Origin: Bacteroidia bacterium
GTDB lineage: Bacteria; Bacteroidota; Bacteroidia; Bacteroidales; Paludibacteraceae
Length of the DNA: 14,244 nucleotides
Reading direction: 5' to 3'
Assembly (NCBI GenBank): GCA_021152555.1
Contig: JAGKVE010000049.1
Location: 1 to 14,244, forward strand
The translations under genes and the position numbers were made by a program. The notes beneath the pieces were generated by a model, which saw only the letters and a program-made list of their open reading frames with translations, did not search any database and was not told where the DNA came from. Of the stretch, positions 1-7,465 are shown piece by piece. The first letter of the stretch is position 1. Every line of letters begins with the position of its first letter.

Positions 1-57
1 CTCATGGAGGATTGCTAATCGATCTGCAATCGTAAACTTTTTTAATCTTTTGTCCAT
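1..57 (-). CDS. Start of a partial ORF, possibly transposase helix-turn-helix protein
   Basis: An ATG at 57 opens a frame that stays open to the window edge (19 codons seen, beginning MDKRLKKFTIADRLAILHE). The fragment is basic and ends in a helix-like stretch (FTIADRLAILHE) of the kind found at the start of OrfA-type helix-turn-helix transposase subunits. That reading is an inference from the first residues and from the inverted-repeat-like DNA just upstream. Too little is visible to name a family, and an unrelated small DNA-binding protein is possible. Confidence 0.4.
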   Translation of the reverse strand, partial: MDKRLKKFTIADRLAILHE

Positions 58-94
58 AACGACACCTTTTTTAGTGTCAACATATTTCAGGACA
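1..94 (-). mobile_element. Probable end of an insertion sequence, running off the left edge
   Basis: Reading the minus strand from 94 downwards there is TGTCCTGAAATATGTTGACAC-like sequence (in two parts: TGTCCTGAAATA, then TGTTGACAC), a short inverted repeat (GACAC at 61-65 against GTGTC at 74-78), and then an ORF starting at 57. A terminal-repeat-like end followed at once by a small basic ORF is the usual layout of an IS3-like element. It also coincides with the abrupt end of the lipoprotein gene at 87. The far end and the transposase core are outside the window, so the family is a guess and the exact boundary is uncertain by several bases. Confidence 0.4.
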
Positions 95-623
95 AGACAG
101 TTGTGGCAATTGCGGCAAAATCACAAATATATTTTGCTTCTAGCGTCTCGCAATTGACAATAAACAACTGATATTCCGTAGTCCACCCATTGCTATTTGC
201 GTTCGCTCGCGTGACGACATATAGGGATTTATTATCATGCCCCGGATAATAAAGAATGTAATTAGGTATGCCTCCAATATAGGAGAAGAAGTCTTCTTCG
301 TCTTCATACCTTGGGTATTTCAACTGGATGAAGGTAGTGTCTCTGGGAAGATCATCAACGGCATAGAGTCCATGATATTCCTCATAATAAGAATCAGCTA
401 CATGATAGAAAACATCCACGAAAAGACGACTATGACCGTCTTTGCAAGTATATGAGCATAGTGTATCAACATTCCATCCTACTTGTGGAAGGTGTTTTTC
501 GCGACTAACGGTCCAACCAGATTGTTGTTGAAATCCATGCTGGTCATTGATTTTCTCTGTGCTGCACGAAGAAAATGTGATTGTGAGCACTGCTGTGAGT
601 GCAAAAGTGATTAAAGGTCTCAT
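87..623 (-). CDS. Putative lipoprotein, probably truncated at its C-terminus
   Basis: The 178-residue product starts with a lipoprotein signal (MRPLITFALTAVLTITFSSC) with the lipobox TFSSC and the acylated cysteine at residue 20, so export and membrane anchoring are well supported. The rest has no motif I recognise; it is rich in Tyr and Asp, with a repeated YYxxYHG / LYYPGHD flavour suggesting a beta-rich extracytoplasmic domain. The last in-frame residues (ATTVLS) and the stop fall in the sequence that looks like the terminal repeat of an insertion sequence, so the native C-terminus was probably lost. It is the last gene of the leftward cluster, 12 bp after the 370-residue membrane protein, so it is likely co-transcribed with it. 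Function unknown. Confidence 0.7.
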   Translation of the reverse strand: MRPLITFALTAVLTITFSSCSTEKINDQHGFQQQSGWTVSREKHLPQVGWNVDTLCSYTCKDGHSRLFVDVFYHVADSYYEEYHGLYAVDDLPRDTTFIQLKYPRYEDEEDFFSYIGGIPNYILYYPGHDNKSLYVVTRANANSNGWTTEYQLFIVNCETLEAKYICDFAAIATTVLS

Positions 624-635
624 AGTTTATATATT

Positions 636-1748
636 TTAATTAGGGATGATTGCACCCTCTTTTAATTTTATGCCTTTTAGTTTATCACCATTTTGAGTGA
701 TTATCTCGCTAATGTTAGCTGATGGAACAGAACTCGTCTCACGTTCAATTGGAGTGTCGGATTTTAGAGGACGGTCTATAATTTCCCTCCTTCGTGGTTG
801 CGTATCTGTGGACGCTCCATCAATAATGGGCCATCCTGTAGTATAAATACCAGAGACAAATTGATATTTGTTTATAATGACATCATAGACTCTACGAAGG
901 ACATCGCCAGCAAAAACAAGTATAATACCACAGAATACAGGGATGGAGAAAAGTGAAATAAGAATGGCGTCTTCTATATATGGATAACTATTTAGGGGAA
1001 CAATGAAAAGAGCACCGATGAAACTTACCAGATAAATTATTAATAGAATCTTCCCAAAACGGATACCCCACATCACTTGATTTTTAATGGTCGCTAAACT
1101 TTCCGGAGATTTTTCCTCGTTTCCTTTGTGGATAAGAATAGTTATTAGCACAGCTATAGCGCTGGCAAAGGCGAGCATAAAGAAGAAGTTATTGAATTCC
1201 GGCATTGCGTCTATATGTGTTATAATGTTAAAATACCAACAAATGCAGAGACTTGCATAGTACAACAAATACGTCATAAAAATCACAGACGCAGCTAAAG
1301 CGAAATATCGTACAACCATTCCGGAAGTGGAGTTTTCGGATTTTGCATAGCAAAACCATAATGCACCGGTTATAACGGCAGACACCATAAATTTATACCA
1401 AAAATAGAAAACCGGACGTTCAAAGGATAACAGATCTAATTCTCCGATAACACAGACTAATTCGCTGCATAGCATAAATAATGTCATCAATAGAACAAGT
1501 ATTGACCAGCCATTTCGTTTCGGCATCTGATTAGGGAAGCGATATACCCCAAAGAAAAAGATAGCCGCACTTAGTAGTTGGATGGCGAAGAACACATGAC
1601 GCGCAATTCGTACAGGCATTGAAAAGATTGTGAGGTATGCCATACCAATTGTACGCCCCATGGCAAATTCTGCCAAGAAGAAGATAGCAGCGATACTCAT
1701 GCCGATTGCGGCGGTGAGGGTGGTTGTTTTGAAAGATAGTTTGTTCAT
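636..1748 (-). CDS. Multi-pass membrane protein (larger member of a tandem paralogous pair)
   Basis: The start is placed at 1748 (MNKLSFKTTTLTAAIGMS), giving 370 residues. The frame continues up to 1799, but that extension would overlap the preceding gene, and the ATG at 1748 has the same leader (ATAACATT) as its paralogue. Roughly seven or eight hydrophobic segments are visible, then a polar cytoplasmic-looking tail with many Arg, Asp and Ser (about 320-370). The first 215 residues match the neighbouring 219-residue protein: FKTTTLTAAIGM, the PKRNGWS loop after FFGVYRF, and WFCYAKS followed by VRYFAL. The C-terminal third is unique. No enzyme or transporter motif recognised; a sensor or envelope role is only inferred from the neighbouring sigma operon. 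Confidence 0.8.
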   Translation of the reverse strand: MNKLSFKTTTLTAAIGMSIAAIFFLAEFAMGRTIGMAYLTIFSMPVRIARHVFFAIQLLSAAIFFFGVYRFPNQMPKRNGWSILVLLMTLFMLCSELVCVIGELDLLSFERPVFYFWYKFMVSAVITGALWFCYAKSENSTSGMVVRYFALAASVIFMTYLLYYASLCICWYFNIITHIDAMPEFNNFFFMLAFASAIAVLITILIHKGNEEKSPESLATIKNQVMWGIRFGKILLIIYLVSFIGALFIVPLNSYPYIEDAILISLFSIPVFCGIILVFAGDVLRRVYDVIINKYQFVSGIYTTGWPIIDGASTDTQPRRREIIDRPLKSDTPIERETSSVPSANISEIITQNGDKLKGIKLKEGAIIPN

Positions 1749-1764
1749 AATGTTATTATTTAAA

Positions 1765-2424
1765 TTATTCTGCTTCTTTGGAAGGATCATACAATCCAAT
1801 TAGAACGCAAGCGGCAATGCCGATATATAAAGTATTATAATACGGAATCATATCCCATGGTGTAGCATATCTTGACAACCAGACAAAGCTATTCAACCAT
1901 GCTACATCGCTAATTATGTGGAATAATAACGCCATACACCCGAGAAGGCATAGCCCAAGTGCAATATATCGTATTGCAGCAGGCCTCCTATTAGTTACTC
2001 CATTAGAGAATGTTGCGCTTTTAGCATAGCACCACCATAATGCTGCGACATAGCCTCCATAAACGATAATTAGGCATAGAATGTTCATACAATTCCACAA
2101 AAACGACTCTTCATGAGATCCTGTATATATATCACTAGTAAAATGCAACGTAACAATACAAAGAATGGCAATGCCAATTGTCTTGCTCCATTTATCTCGT
2201 TTCGGCAGGAAGCCCTCATAACGGAACACTCCCCAGAAGAAAACGGCGATACTTGCCCACCACGCCCATAGGCACAAACAATCCAAAGCACGCATTCGGA
2301 CAGGATGCACATCAAGATTAATGTTCGTGAATGAATTAATGAATAGTACGGTTACTCCGTACCCCACCATAAGCGTCATCCCGATTGCTGCGATGAGGGT
2401 GGTTGTTTTGAAAGATGGTTTCAT
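1765..2424 (-). CDS. Multi-pass membrane protein (shorter member of a tandem paralogous pair)
   Basis: The 219-residue product begins MKPSFKTTTLIAAIGMTL and has about six hydrophobic segments (near 8-30, 45-67, 80-98, 108-130, 150-172 and 195-215). It corresponds to the N-terminal part of the next gene: shared FKTTTL-AAIGM start, FWGVFRY followed by PKRDKWS, WWCYAKS and IRYIAL. The 5' ends of the two genes are almost identical at DNA level for about 35 bp. It ends 16 bp before its paralogue starts and begins 11 bp after a 24-residue ORF, so it is probably part of an operon of small membrane proteins. No conserved polar or catalytic cluster recognised; function unknown. Confidence 0.8.
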   Translation of the reverse strand: MKPSFKTTTLIAAIGMTLMVGYGVTVLFINSFTNINLDVHPVRMRALDCLCLWAWWASIAVFFWGVFRYEGFLPKRDKWSKTIGIAILCIVTLHFTSDIYTGSHEESFLWNCMNILCLIIVYGGYVAALWWCYAKSATFSNGVTNRRPAAIRYIALGLCLLGCMALLFHIISDVAWLNSFVWLSRYATPWDMIPYYNTLYIGIAACVLIGLYDPSKEAE

Positions 2425-2435
2425 AATGTTATTTA

Positions 2436-2510
2436 TTATTTGGTTAGCGAATCAATGACTTTCATAATGATGATGCCGCAGACGATGAAGATAAACATTG
2501 CGAGTAACAT
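2436..2510 (-). CDS. Very small membrane peptide, 24 residues
   Basis: The frame starts MLLAMFIFIVCGIIIM, continues with KVIDSLTK and stops with TAA. It is a single hydrophobic helix with a short charged tail. The ATG lies one base after the stop of the 23-residue ORF upstream, and the stop lies 11 bp before the 219-residue membrane protein, a spacing typical of translationally linked genes. Composition (one perfect membrane span, no random polar interruption) and its place in a series of like ORFs support it. At this length chance cannot be excluded, and no homologue is known to me. Confidence 0.5.
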   Translation of the reverse strand: MLLAMFIFIVCGIIIMKVIDSLTK

Positions 2511-2511
2511 A

Positions 2512-2583
2512 CTATTCCCCCTTTCTTCCCCAAATGATGTACCACAATGCGAAAGCGATAAGTCCGGTAATTAAAGCTGACAT
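2512..2583 (-). CDS. Very small membrane peptide, 23 residues
   Basis: The frame reads MSALITGLIAFALWYIIWG and ends with RKGE: one transmembrane span, aromatic Trp/Tyr near the membrane face, and a positively charged end, as in real single-span small proteins. It ends with TAG one base before the ATG of the 24-residue ORF and lies 42 bp after the 43-residue ORF. The run GGGGGA near its 3' end (GGAAGAAAGGGGGAA on the minus strand) could serve as ribosome binding site for the next ORF. Function unknown. Confidence 0.5.
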   Translation of the reverse strand: MSALITGLIAFALWYIIWGRKGE

Positions 2584-2625
2584 AATTTCAAGCACTGGTT
2601 CGTGTCGTGTGCAACTTTTAAAAGA

Positions 2626-2757
2626 TTATTTAAAAACACTAAACATTGCGCCAATGAGACCTCCAATAACTTGAAACAAGCCAAGAGCTCCTACTACTAT
2701 GCCCGAAATGATTTCCGGCAAGAAGACGATGATAAAAATAATTGCAAGGACTACCAT
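2626..2757 (-). CDS. Small membrane protein, 43 residues
   Basis: The product starts MVVLAIIFIIVFLPEIISG and continues through a second Gly-rich hydrophobic segment (GALGLFQVIGGLIGAMFSVF) to a terminal Lys. It therefore probably forms a hairpin of two helices around a Pro-Glu. It is about 60 bp downstream of a good -7 box on the same strand (2816-2823), which makes it a likely first gene of the leftward run through the two paralogous membrane proteins. The size and Gly pattern recall short hydrophobic peptides of several kinds, including toxins and small subunit-like proteins, but nothing identifies it as one. Confidence 0.6.
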   Translation of the reverse strand: MVVLAIIFIIVFLPEIISGIVVGALGLFQVIGGLIGAMFSVFK

Positions 2758-2815
2758 AGTTGTTTTTATTTTATGATTAATATTGTTTCTTTACTTATAT
2801 ATGACTCTCGTTAGT

Positions 2816-2823
2816 CAAAAGTA
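2816..2823 (-). promoter_or_regulatory. Bacteroidota -7 promoter box (TACTTTTG)
   Basis: On the minus strand the sequence TACTTTTG fits the phylum's TAnnTTTG -7 element. It lies about 58 bp upstream of the 43-residue ORF start, in the only sizeable gap of the small-ORF cluster. No convincing TTTG is present at -33, so it is a weak candidate on its own. Confidence 0.4.
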
Positions 2824-2844
2824 ACCTGCAGTTTGTTATTTTTT

Positions 2845-2982
2845 TTAAAAGGCGCTAATCAACATACCTATTCCGGTAAAGTTAATTGCTGCGCCGATAA
2901 GCATGAATAGGCAACTCTGCCCCTCTCCAATAGCGAAGATGCTCCCGCCAATGAACATTAAGATAATTCCTAAAGTAATCAT
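2845..2982 (-). CDS. Small membrane protein, 45 residues
   Basis: The frame begins MITLGIILMFIGGSIFAIG, passes through a short polar turn (EGQSC) and ends with a second hydrophobic segment (LFMLIGAAINFTGIGMLISAF). A two-span hairpin is the likely shape, and the turn carries the only charged residue. It starts 40 bp after the hairpin terminator that closes the preceding gene, so it needs its own promoter or terminator read-through; I see no clear -7 box there. Two-helix Gly-rich architecture is shared with the 43-residue ORF just downstream, without clear sequence identity. Confidence 0.6.
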   Translation of the reverse strand: MITLGIILMFIGGSIFAIGEGQSCLFMLIGAAINFTGIGMLISAF

Positions 2983-3021
2983 AGTATTTATGTTTTAATT
3001 GTTGTCTATACTATAATGCAT

Positions 3022-3049
3022 AAAAAAAGCGAAAGGTAACCCTTCCGCT
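3022..3049 (-). terminator. Rho-independent terminator
   Basis: On the minus strand AGCGGAAGG, loop GTTA, then CCTTTCGCT form a nine-pair stem (one G-U), followed directly by TTTTTTT (3028-3022). It sits 45 bp past the stop of the 167-residue gene and would end the leftward sigma-operon transcript. Read on the plus strand the same stem has an A-C mismatch, so the minus-strand use is favoured. Confidence 0.75.
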
Positions 3050-3093
3050 CTAAAAAAGTTTCAAAATTGTGAATTCTTCAATTTCCCTAATAC

Positions 3094-3597
3094 TTATTCG
3101 TAATGCTTAGGGGAAATAGGCTTGTTCTCTTGTTCAGATTTGAGCCGTTCGATTAAATCATCTACTCCATCCATAACAATCCCTGCCAATATAAGTATGC
3201 CATCTATCATGTAATCCAAATCTTCCGGCATCTGCGGAACAAAGGATTGGTATCTAACGTCAAAAGAAATTATACCTTTGTCGTAATTAGGGTAGCAATG
3301 CACCTTGGCGGCAAAGTAGTCATCGGTGAGATCATGACAGAGATTCATAGCAAGAAAATAATTCCGCTCCGAATAAGGTAATTTCTCCGACACTCGCTCT
3401 AAAGCGAATTCAATCATCGGTTTGCTTCTGCTGGCATAGCAATCCATGTAGCAGTTGCCGGCATATAACCGATAATGGTTCATGTTCATTGTGCCATCGC
3501 ATAACTCTTCTATGAGGTCCATAGGTGGTTGCAAGCGGCGAGTTTTTTCATACAAATGAACGAACTCTTCTGCGGTTTGAGTGTAATCGTATTGCAT
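3094..3597 (-). CDS. Hypothetical soluble protein, 167 residues
   Basis: The product is acidic, without signal peptide or membrane span, and rich in Tyr, Met and Asp (for example YAGNCYMDCYAS near residue 50 and EDLDYMIDGILILAG near 124). Helical N- and C-terminal segments flank a central strand-like part (KVHCYPNYDKGIISFDVRYQ). The overall pattern recalls small YbjN or secretion-chaperone-like alpha/beta folds, but that is only an impression. It is the last gene before the terminator at 3022-3049, 77 bp after the 85-residue gene, so it may be the final cistron of the transcript carrying the sigma/TPR-CHAT genes. I do not recognise a family. Confidence 0.7.
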   Translation of the reverse strand: MQYDYTQTAEEFVHLYEKTRRLQPPMDLIEELCDGTMNMNHYRLYAGNCYMDCYASRSKPMIEFALERVSEKLPYSERNYFLAMNLCHDLTDDYFAAKVHCYPNYDKGIISFDVRYQSFVPQMPEDLDYMIDGILILAGIVMDGVDDLIERLKSEQENKPISPKHYE

Positions 3598-3674
3598 TGG
3601 ATGATAAATTAGGCATGTTTGTATAGAATTTTAGTCTATCAACACTTTCAAGTCAATATATGACAGTTCTCTCA

Positions 3675-3932
3675 CTATATCTTTACCCACAATCTGTAAT
3701 GCAAGTTCATTTCTTCAATAAACTCATTTACCAGATTACTCTCCCCATATCTAATTTTATAATCCAGAACTTCACTTGCAAGATTTCTAATCTCACTCCA
3801 TATAGAGTTATTCTGTAGTTCTTCTTTATTTGATTTAAAGAATCTACTATACATGTTTGGATGGTTGCACGGGTCGTCTGAATAGCGCATCTCTAATAAG
3901 GCGACTATTTCACTTTCAAATTTATCACTCAT
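3675..3932 (-). CDS. Hypothetical small protein, 85 residues
   Basis: The product is a predominantly helical soluble protein (starts MSDKFESEIVALLEMRYSDD; ends LHYRLWVKI) with no signal peptide, membrane segment or cysteine pair. It lies 20 bp downstream of the lipoprotein gene at 3953-4339, so the two are probably co-transcribed. The alternating charged and hydrophobic residues through residues 35-80 suggest a small helical bundle, perhaps a partner of a neighbouring protein. No family recognised. Confidence 0.65.
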   Translation of the reverse strand: MSDKFESEIVALLEMRYSDDPCNHPNMYSRFFKSNKEELQNNSIWSEIRNLASEVLDYKIRYGESNLVNEFIEEMNLHYRLWVKI

Positions 3933-3952
3933 GTTGCATCATGTCATTTACA

Positions 3953-4339
3953 TTAAATGTTAAAGTAATAGTATTTCCCATCATAGTATTTTACACGATA
4001 CTGATATTTTCCCCAACTGGAATTCGGAGTGTTATAATATGGACTAAGAGAAACAACTTTGGGATTTGCATTAGGTCCCATACTTACACCTATATATTTT
4101 TCGCCAGCTACAACTCTAATATATACGTGCATTATCCTTAAAACGGATCCAGCACCGGATGGTGGACAATTATCTCCAGAATAAGAAGCGGCTTCTACAG
4201 ATTCAAGGTATTCCCATCCTCCAGAACTCTCACTAATCTTAATATTCACGTTTTGTTCGTGATTAGATTTATTGTTATCTGTGCTACCACAAGAAAGTAG
4301 CAAAAGCGCGATAGAAAAAAAGACAAAAACTCTTTTCAT
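3953..4339 (-). CDS. Small putative lipoprotein, 128 residues
   Basis: The N-terminus is a compact lipoprotein signal (MKRVFVFFSIALLLLSC) with lipobox LLSC and acylated Cys17, then a Ser/Asn/Gly-rich linker typical of Bacteroidota lipoproteins. The mature part contains several beta-strand-like stretches (RIMHVYIRVVAGEKYIGVSM; GKYQYRVKYYDGKYYYF) and ends with a Tyr-rich strand, suggesting a small beta domain. It follows the TPR-CHAT gene by 106 bp with no clear terminator between, so read-through from the sigma promoter is possible. A client or sensor for the upstream protease is a guess from location only. Confidence 0.75.
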   Translation of the reverse strand: MKRVFVFFSIALLLLSCGSTDNNKSNHEQNVNIKISESSGGWEYLESVEAASYSGDNCPPSGAGSVLRIMHVYIRVVAGEKYIGVSMGPNANPKVVSLSPYYNTPNSSWGKYQYRVKYYDGKYYYFNI

Positions 4340-4445
4340 AATAATTTAATTAATTACCTACTCTTTATCGGATTTTCGGCACTCTCCGTAATAATCTACT
4401 ATTATATTACATTTTTGCACAATCGGTAATCTTCTTATGCGTTGT

Positions 4446-7439
4446 TTAATCAATCACTATAAATCCCGCCCAATAGTAAGGAGAAGAGTATTTGGGGTGC
4501 TGACGCATACGACGTTGGGCTATAGTTAAAGCTTCATGTTTGGATTGATGATATGTGAGTAAGTTTTTGTAAAATTCTGCCATAAGCAACCGCGTCGCTT
4601 TATCATTAACAGACCATAGAGACATAACAATCGTCTGTGCTCCAGCCTGTTTGAATGCACGTTGCAAGCCAAACACACCTTCTCCAGTTATATCTCCCAT
4701 TCCTGTATTACAAGCAGACAATACAACTAAATTAGCATCGCGTAAATCCATAAGAGATATTTCTTTCGCTGTCAATACTCCATTTTCTTTACCCATCGGG
4801 CTGCTCACTCCATCCATTGCTAATTGAGCTCCTGCGAATAATAATCCTGAACGGTTTAATGGATCGATTGACATTGAAGAATCGAATTTCGATATAGTAT
4901 GCACAAAATAATCTTTGGAAGAAGCAATAGAGTCAGTCCAATAAAATCCATGTGTAGCGACATGAATAATATTTTCCCGCATACCGTTGAGGGCTTTGAA
5001 AGATTCTTCTGTGGCCTGTTGTGCCGTCAAAACACGTGCTTGTATATTGTTATGTCTCATCAACTCACTAATGTCTTTCACCTCAAGCTCACTCTCTTTT
5101 AAGAAGAACAGAATTCCTCTATCAATTGTGTCATTTTTTATGTCTTTTTCACATTCTTTTAAATTATACTGGATGCCACCATAAAGTGTCGCAGATGTGT
5201 AGCATGTATTTGACTTCTTAATGGCGATTTCACGTGTTGATGACAAACGAACAAGATTAAACATATCTGCCATCGTGTGCAGGCTATCGAATGGTAATGC
5301 TTCTATTGCCAATTGATGAAGCAAGCCCGATGGCGCAAAATAAATCGTTTCTCCCTGCTTTATATATGGAAGAAGTTTATTCCATATTATCTTTGATAAT
5401 TCTTTACCATTTTTTGTATAGGAATATACACTATTGGGATCAAATTTTCCGTTTGTAGCGACTGTTGTCAGTGGCAGTATGTCTTTTTCTTCAAAGAGTC
5501 GCACTAACACAGGATAATTGCTTTCATGGCGTAGGAGTAATGCGCAATATATTATAGAATCGTCATTCATCGGCACGACAAAATATTCAATAGCCAGCTG
5601 ATTTGTGGTAAGTTCATTGCGAATGCCCTCCCAAGTTATTTGCGTTTCTGTAGAATGTTTGCGGTACGTGGCACTATTAAGCGTAATTTGTTTTTCCAAT
5701 AGGTTCGCTTGTTCTTGAACAGCTAAATGTTTTTCTACTGCAAATGGCTCTCTTTCTTCTAAAATATTCAATTCATTCTGCTTCTCATGTAATTCATTCC
5801 ACATCCCAATAAGAATAGAATCTCCACTTTCAAGAACAGAATATTTTATTGTTTCAGAGGAGTGTAACAAGACGCCCTTTCTAAACAACTCATTATCATA
5901 TATCAAAGTCGAACATTCCGGTTTTGATATATGATAATTATAGGTAAAGCATGGTATCATTTGTTCAAACATCCATTGCATTCCTCTATAATATTCAAAA
6001 CGTTCTTTCTCATTAAGATGTCCTGCTGAACGCAGAAATAAAGATTTAAAGATGTTTAAACTTTGCCTAAAGCATGAATCTGCTTTCGCATAGTTATCTT
6101 CCTTGAAGTACATTACACCTAAATCATAAAGAGTATGGGCACTATACGAATCTGTTGTGCCTACAGCATTATTACGGATATTCAGTGCTCTCAAATAATA
6201 CTCTTCGGCTTGGGGGTATTCCAATTTGTCCTGATAGAGACGTCCTAATGCTCTCAAAGGAATTGCATTATATGGATGGTCTTCTCCTAAAAGCCTTTTA
6301 TAAATCTCTAAAGTCTTTTTATAACATTCTTCTGCTTTTGTATAGTTCTTTTGTGTACTATACAAAATGCCCAAACTATTTAACAAAGTTGCATAGGTAG
6401 GATGTTCCTCTCCTATATTGGTTCTATATATATCTAAGGCTTTAACAAAGCATTTCTCGGCTTCAGAATATTTAAACTCATTATAATAAACCCAACCTAA
6501 ATTGTGTAATGGAATAGCATTATCAATGTGTTTTTCTCCCTTTATCTTTTTGTTTATCTTAAGTGCCTGCAATTGAAAGTTTTCAGCCTGTGAATAATTA
6601 TCCATATCTGCATACAAAACGCCCAAATTATTTAGCGATGTTGCATAATCTATATTGTTCTCGCCTAAAACCCGTTTGCGTATCTCATATGCTTGCAAAT
6701 AATATGATTCTGCTAGTGCGAAATCTCCAAGTGTATAAAAGAGTGTGCCAATATAATCTAAGGATTTTGCATAATCAGGATGCTGGTCCCCTAAACATTT
6801 CTTACGAATATCTAATGCTTGAAAATTATATTCCTTTGCTAATTGGTAATTCCCTCGTTCTATATATAACCAACCTAAGCCACTCAATGATTCTGCATAG
6901 TCAGGATGATGTAATCCTAAAACTTTTTCTCTAATATTTAATGCCTTAAGATAATATTCCTCTGCTTTTGTATACTCTCCATTATCAGAATATAAAGAGG
7001 CTAATTCATAAAGCGACGTGGCACACTCTGCACTATGTTCTCCCAATACAAGTTTTCTTATTTCTAATGCTTGCAAATGGAATAATTCTGAAGTCTTATA
7101 ATCAGATTTTTCTTGCCAATAGTTTATCCCCGCACAGTAACATTCCGTTGCTAAATATAGTAATAGGCTATCACGTAGATTTGGATATAGTTGCAATGAG
7201 TCCATATACTCGCAAAAATCCAATCCTAAGTTTACATCAATATAGTCTGCCTTAGAATCCAGTCTATACGTCCAATCTTTTACTTGTGCAATGTTTTTTG
7301 ATGCCTTATCAAATCCTCCACTGTTGATGTTTATAGCCAGTCTCATCTTATGACCGGCTGGACTGCATAAGAATACAGCAAATAACACACTCAATACAAG
7401 TATGATCACACTAACTGATATGAAAATTATGCGTTTCAC
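4446..7439 (-). CDS. Membrane-anchored TPR-CHAT caspase-like protease
   Basis: A 997-residue protein with three parts. Residues 4-27 are one hydrophobic anchor after MKR; the lipobox is poor (VFLC), so a membrane anchor is likelier than lipidation, and the positive N-terminus suggests the rest faces the periplasm. About 120-490 holds eight or nine TPRs of 42 residues, kinesin-light-chain style (units like AEEYYLKALNIREKVLG followed by HPDYA and SL..LG.LY). The last 300 residues are a CHAT domain: IIHVATHGF carries the likely catalytic His830 and VVLSACNTGMGD the likely Cys910; GEGVFGLQRAFKQAGA and SLWSVND also match the family. CHAT proteins are cysteine proteases of the caspase/separase clan. 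It starts 26 bp after the anti-sigma gene, in one operon with it and the sigma factor, which makes the anti-sigma protein a natural substrate candidate. No truncation is visible. Confidence 0.93.
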   Translation of the reverse strand: MKRIIFISVSVIILVLSVLFAVFLCSPAGHKMRLAININSGGFDKASKNIAQVKDWTYRLDSKADYIDVNLGLDFCEYMDSLQLYPNLRDSLLLYLATECYCAGINYWQEKSDYKTSELFHLQALEIRKLVLGEHSAECATSLYELASLYSDNGEYTKAEEYYLKALNIREKVLGLHHPDYAESLSGLGWLYIERGNYQLAKEYNFQALDIRKKCLGDQHPDYAKSLDYIGTLFYTLGDFALAESYYLQAYEIRKRVLGENNIDYATSLNNLGVLYADMDNYSQAENFQLQALKINKKIKGEKHIDNAIPLHNLGWVYYNEFKYSEAEKCFVKALDIYRTNIGEEHPTYATLLNSLGILYSTQKNYTKAEECYKKTLEIYKRLLGEDHPYNAIPLRALGRLYQDKLEYPQAEEYYLRALNIRNNAVGTTDSYSAHTLYDLGVMYFKEDNYAKADSCFRQSLNIFKSLFLRSAGHLNEKERFEYYRGMQWMFEQMIPCFTYNYHISKPECSTLIYDNELFRKGVLLHSSETIKYSVLESGDSILIGMWNELHEKQNELNILEEREPFAVEKHLAVQEQANLLEKQITLNSATYRKHSTETQITWEGIRNELTTNQLAIEYFVVPMNDDSIIYCALLLRHESNYPVLVRLFEEKDILPLTTVATNGKFDPNSVYSYTKNGKELSKIIWNKLLPYIKQGETIYFAPSGLLHQLAIEALPFDSLHTMADMFNLVRLSSTREIAIKKSNTCYTSATLYGGIQYNLKECEKDIKNDTIDRGILFFLKESELEVKDISELMRHNNIQARVLTAQQATEESFKALNGMRENIIHVATHGFYWTDSIASSKDYFVHTISKFDSSMSIDPLNRSGLLFAGAQLAMDGVSSPMGKENGVLTAKEISLMDLRDANLVVLSACNTGMGDITGEGVFGLQRAFKQAGAQTIVMSLWSVNDKATRLLMAEFYKNLLTYHQSKHEALTIAQRRMRQHPKYSSPYYWAGFIVID

Positions 7440-7465
7440 TCCGACTGCTGCTATATTTGGGGATA

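Noticed and set aside
1749..1799. 17-residue N-terminal extension of the 370-residue membrane protein
   Set aside because: It overlaps the end of the preceding gene, and the internal ATG at 1748 matches the start and leader of the paralogue.
2602..2814. Plus-strand ORF of 70 codons
   Set aside because: Antisense of the 43-residue membrane ORF and its leader; product is polar and Lys/Asn-rich with no features.
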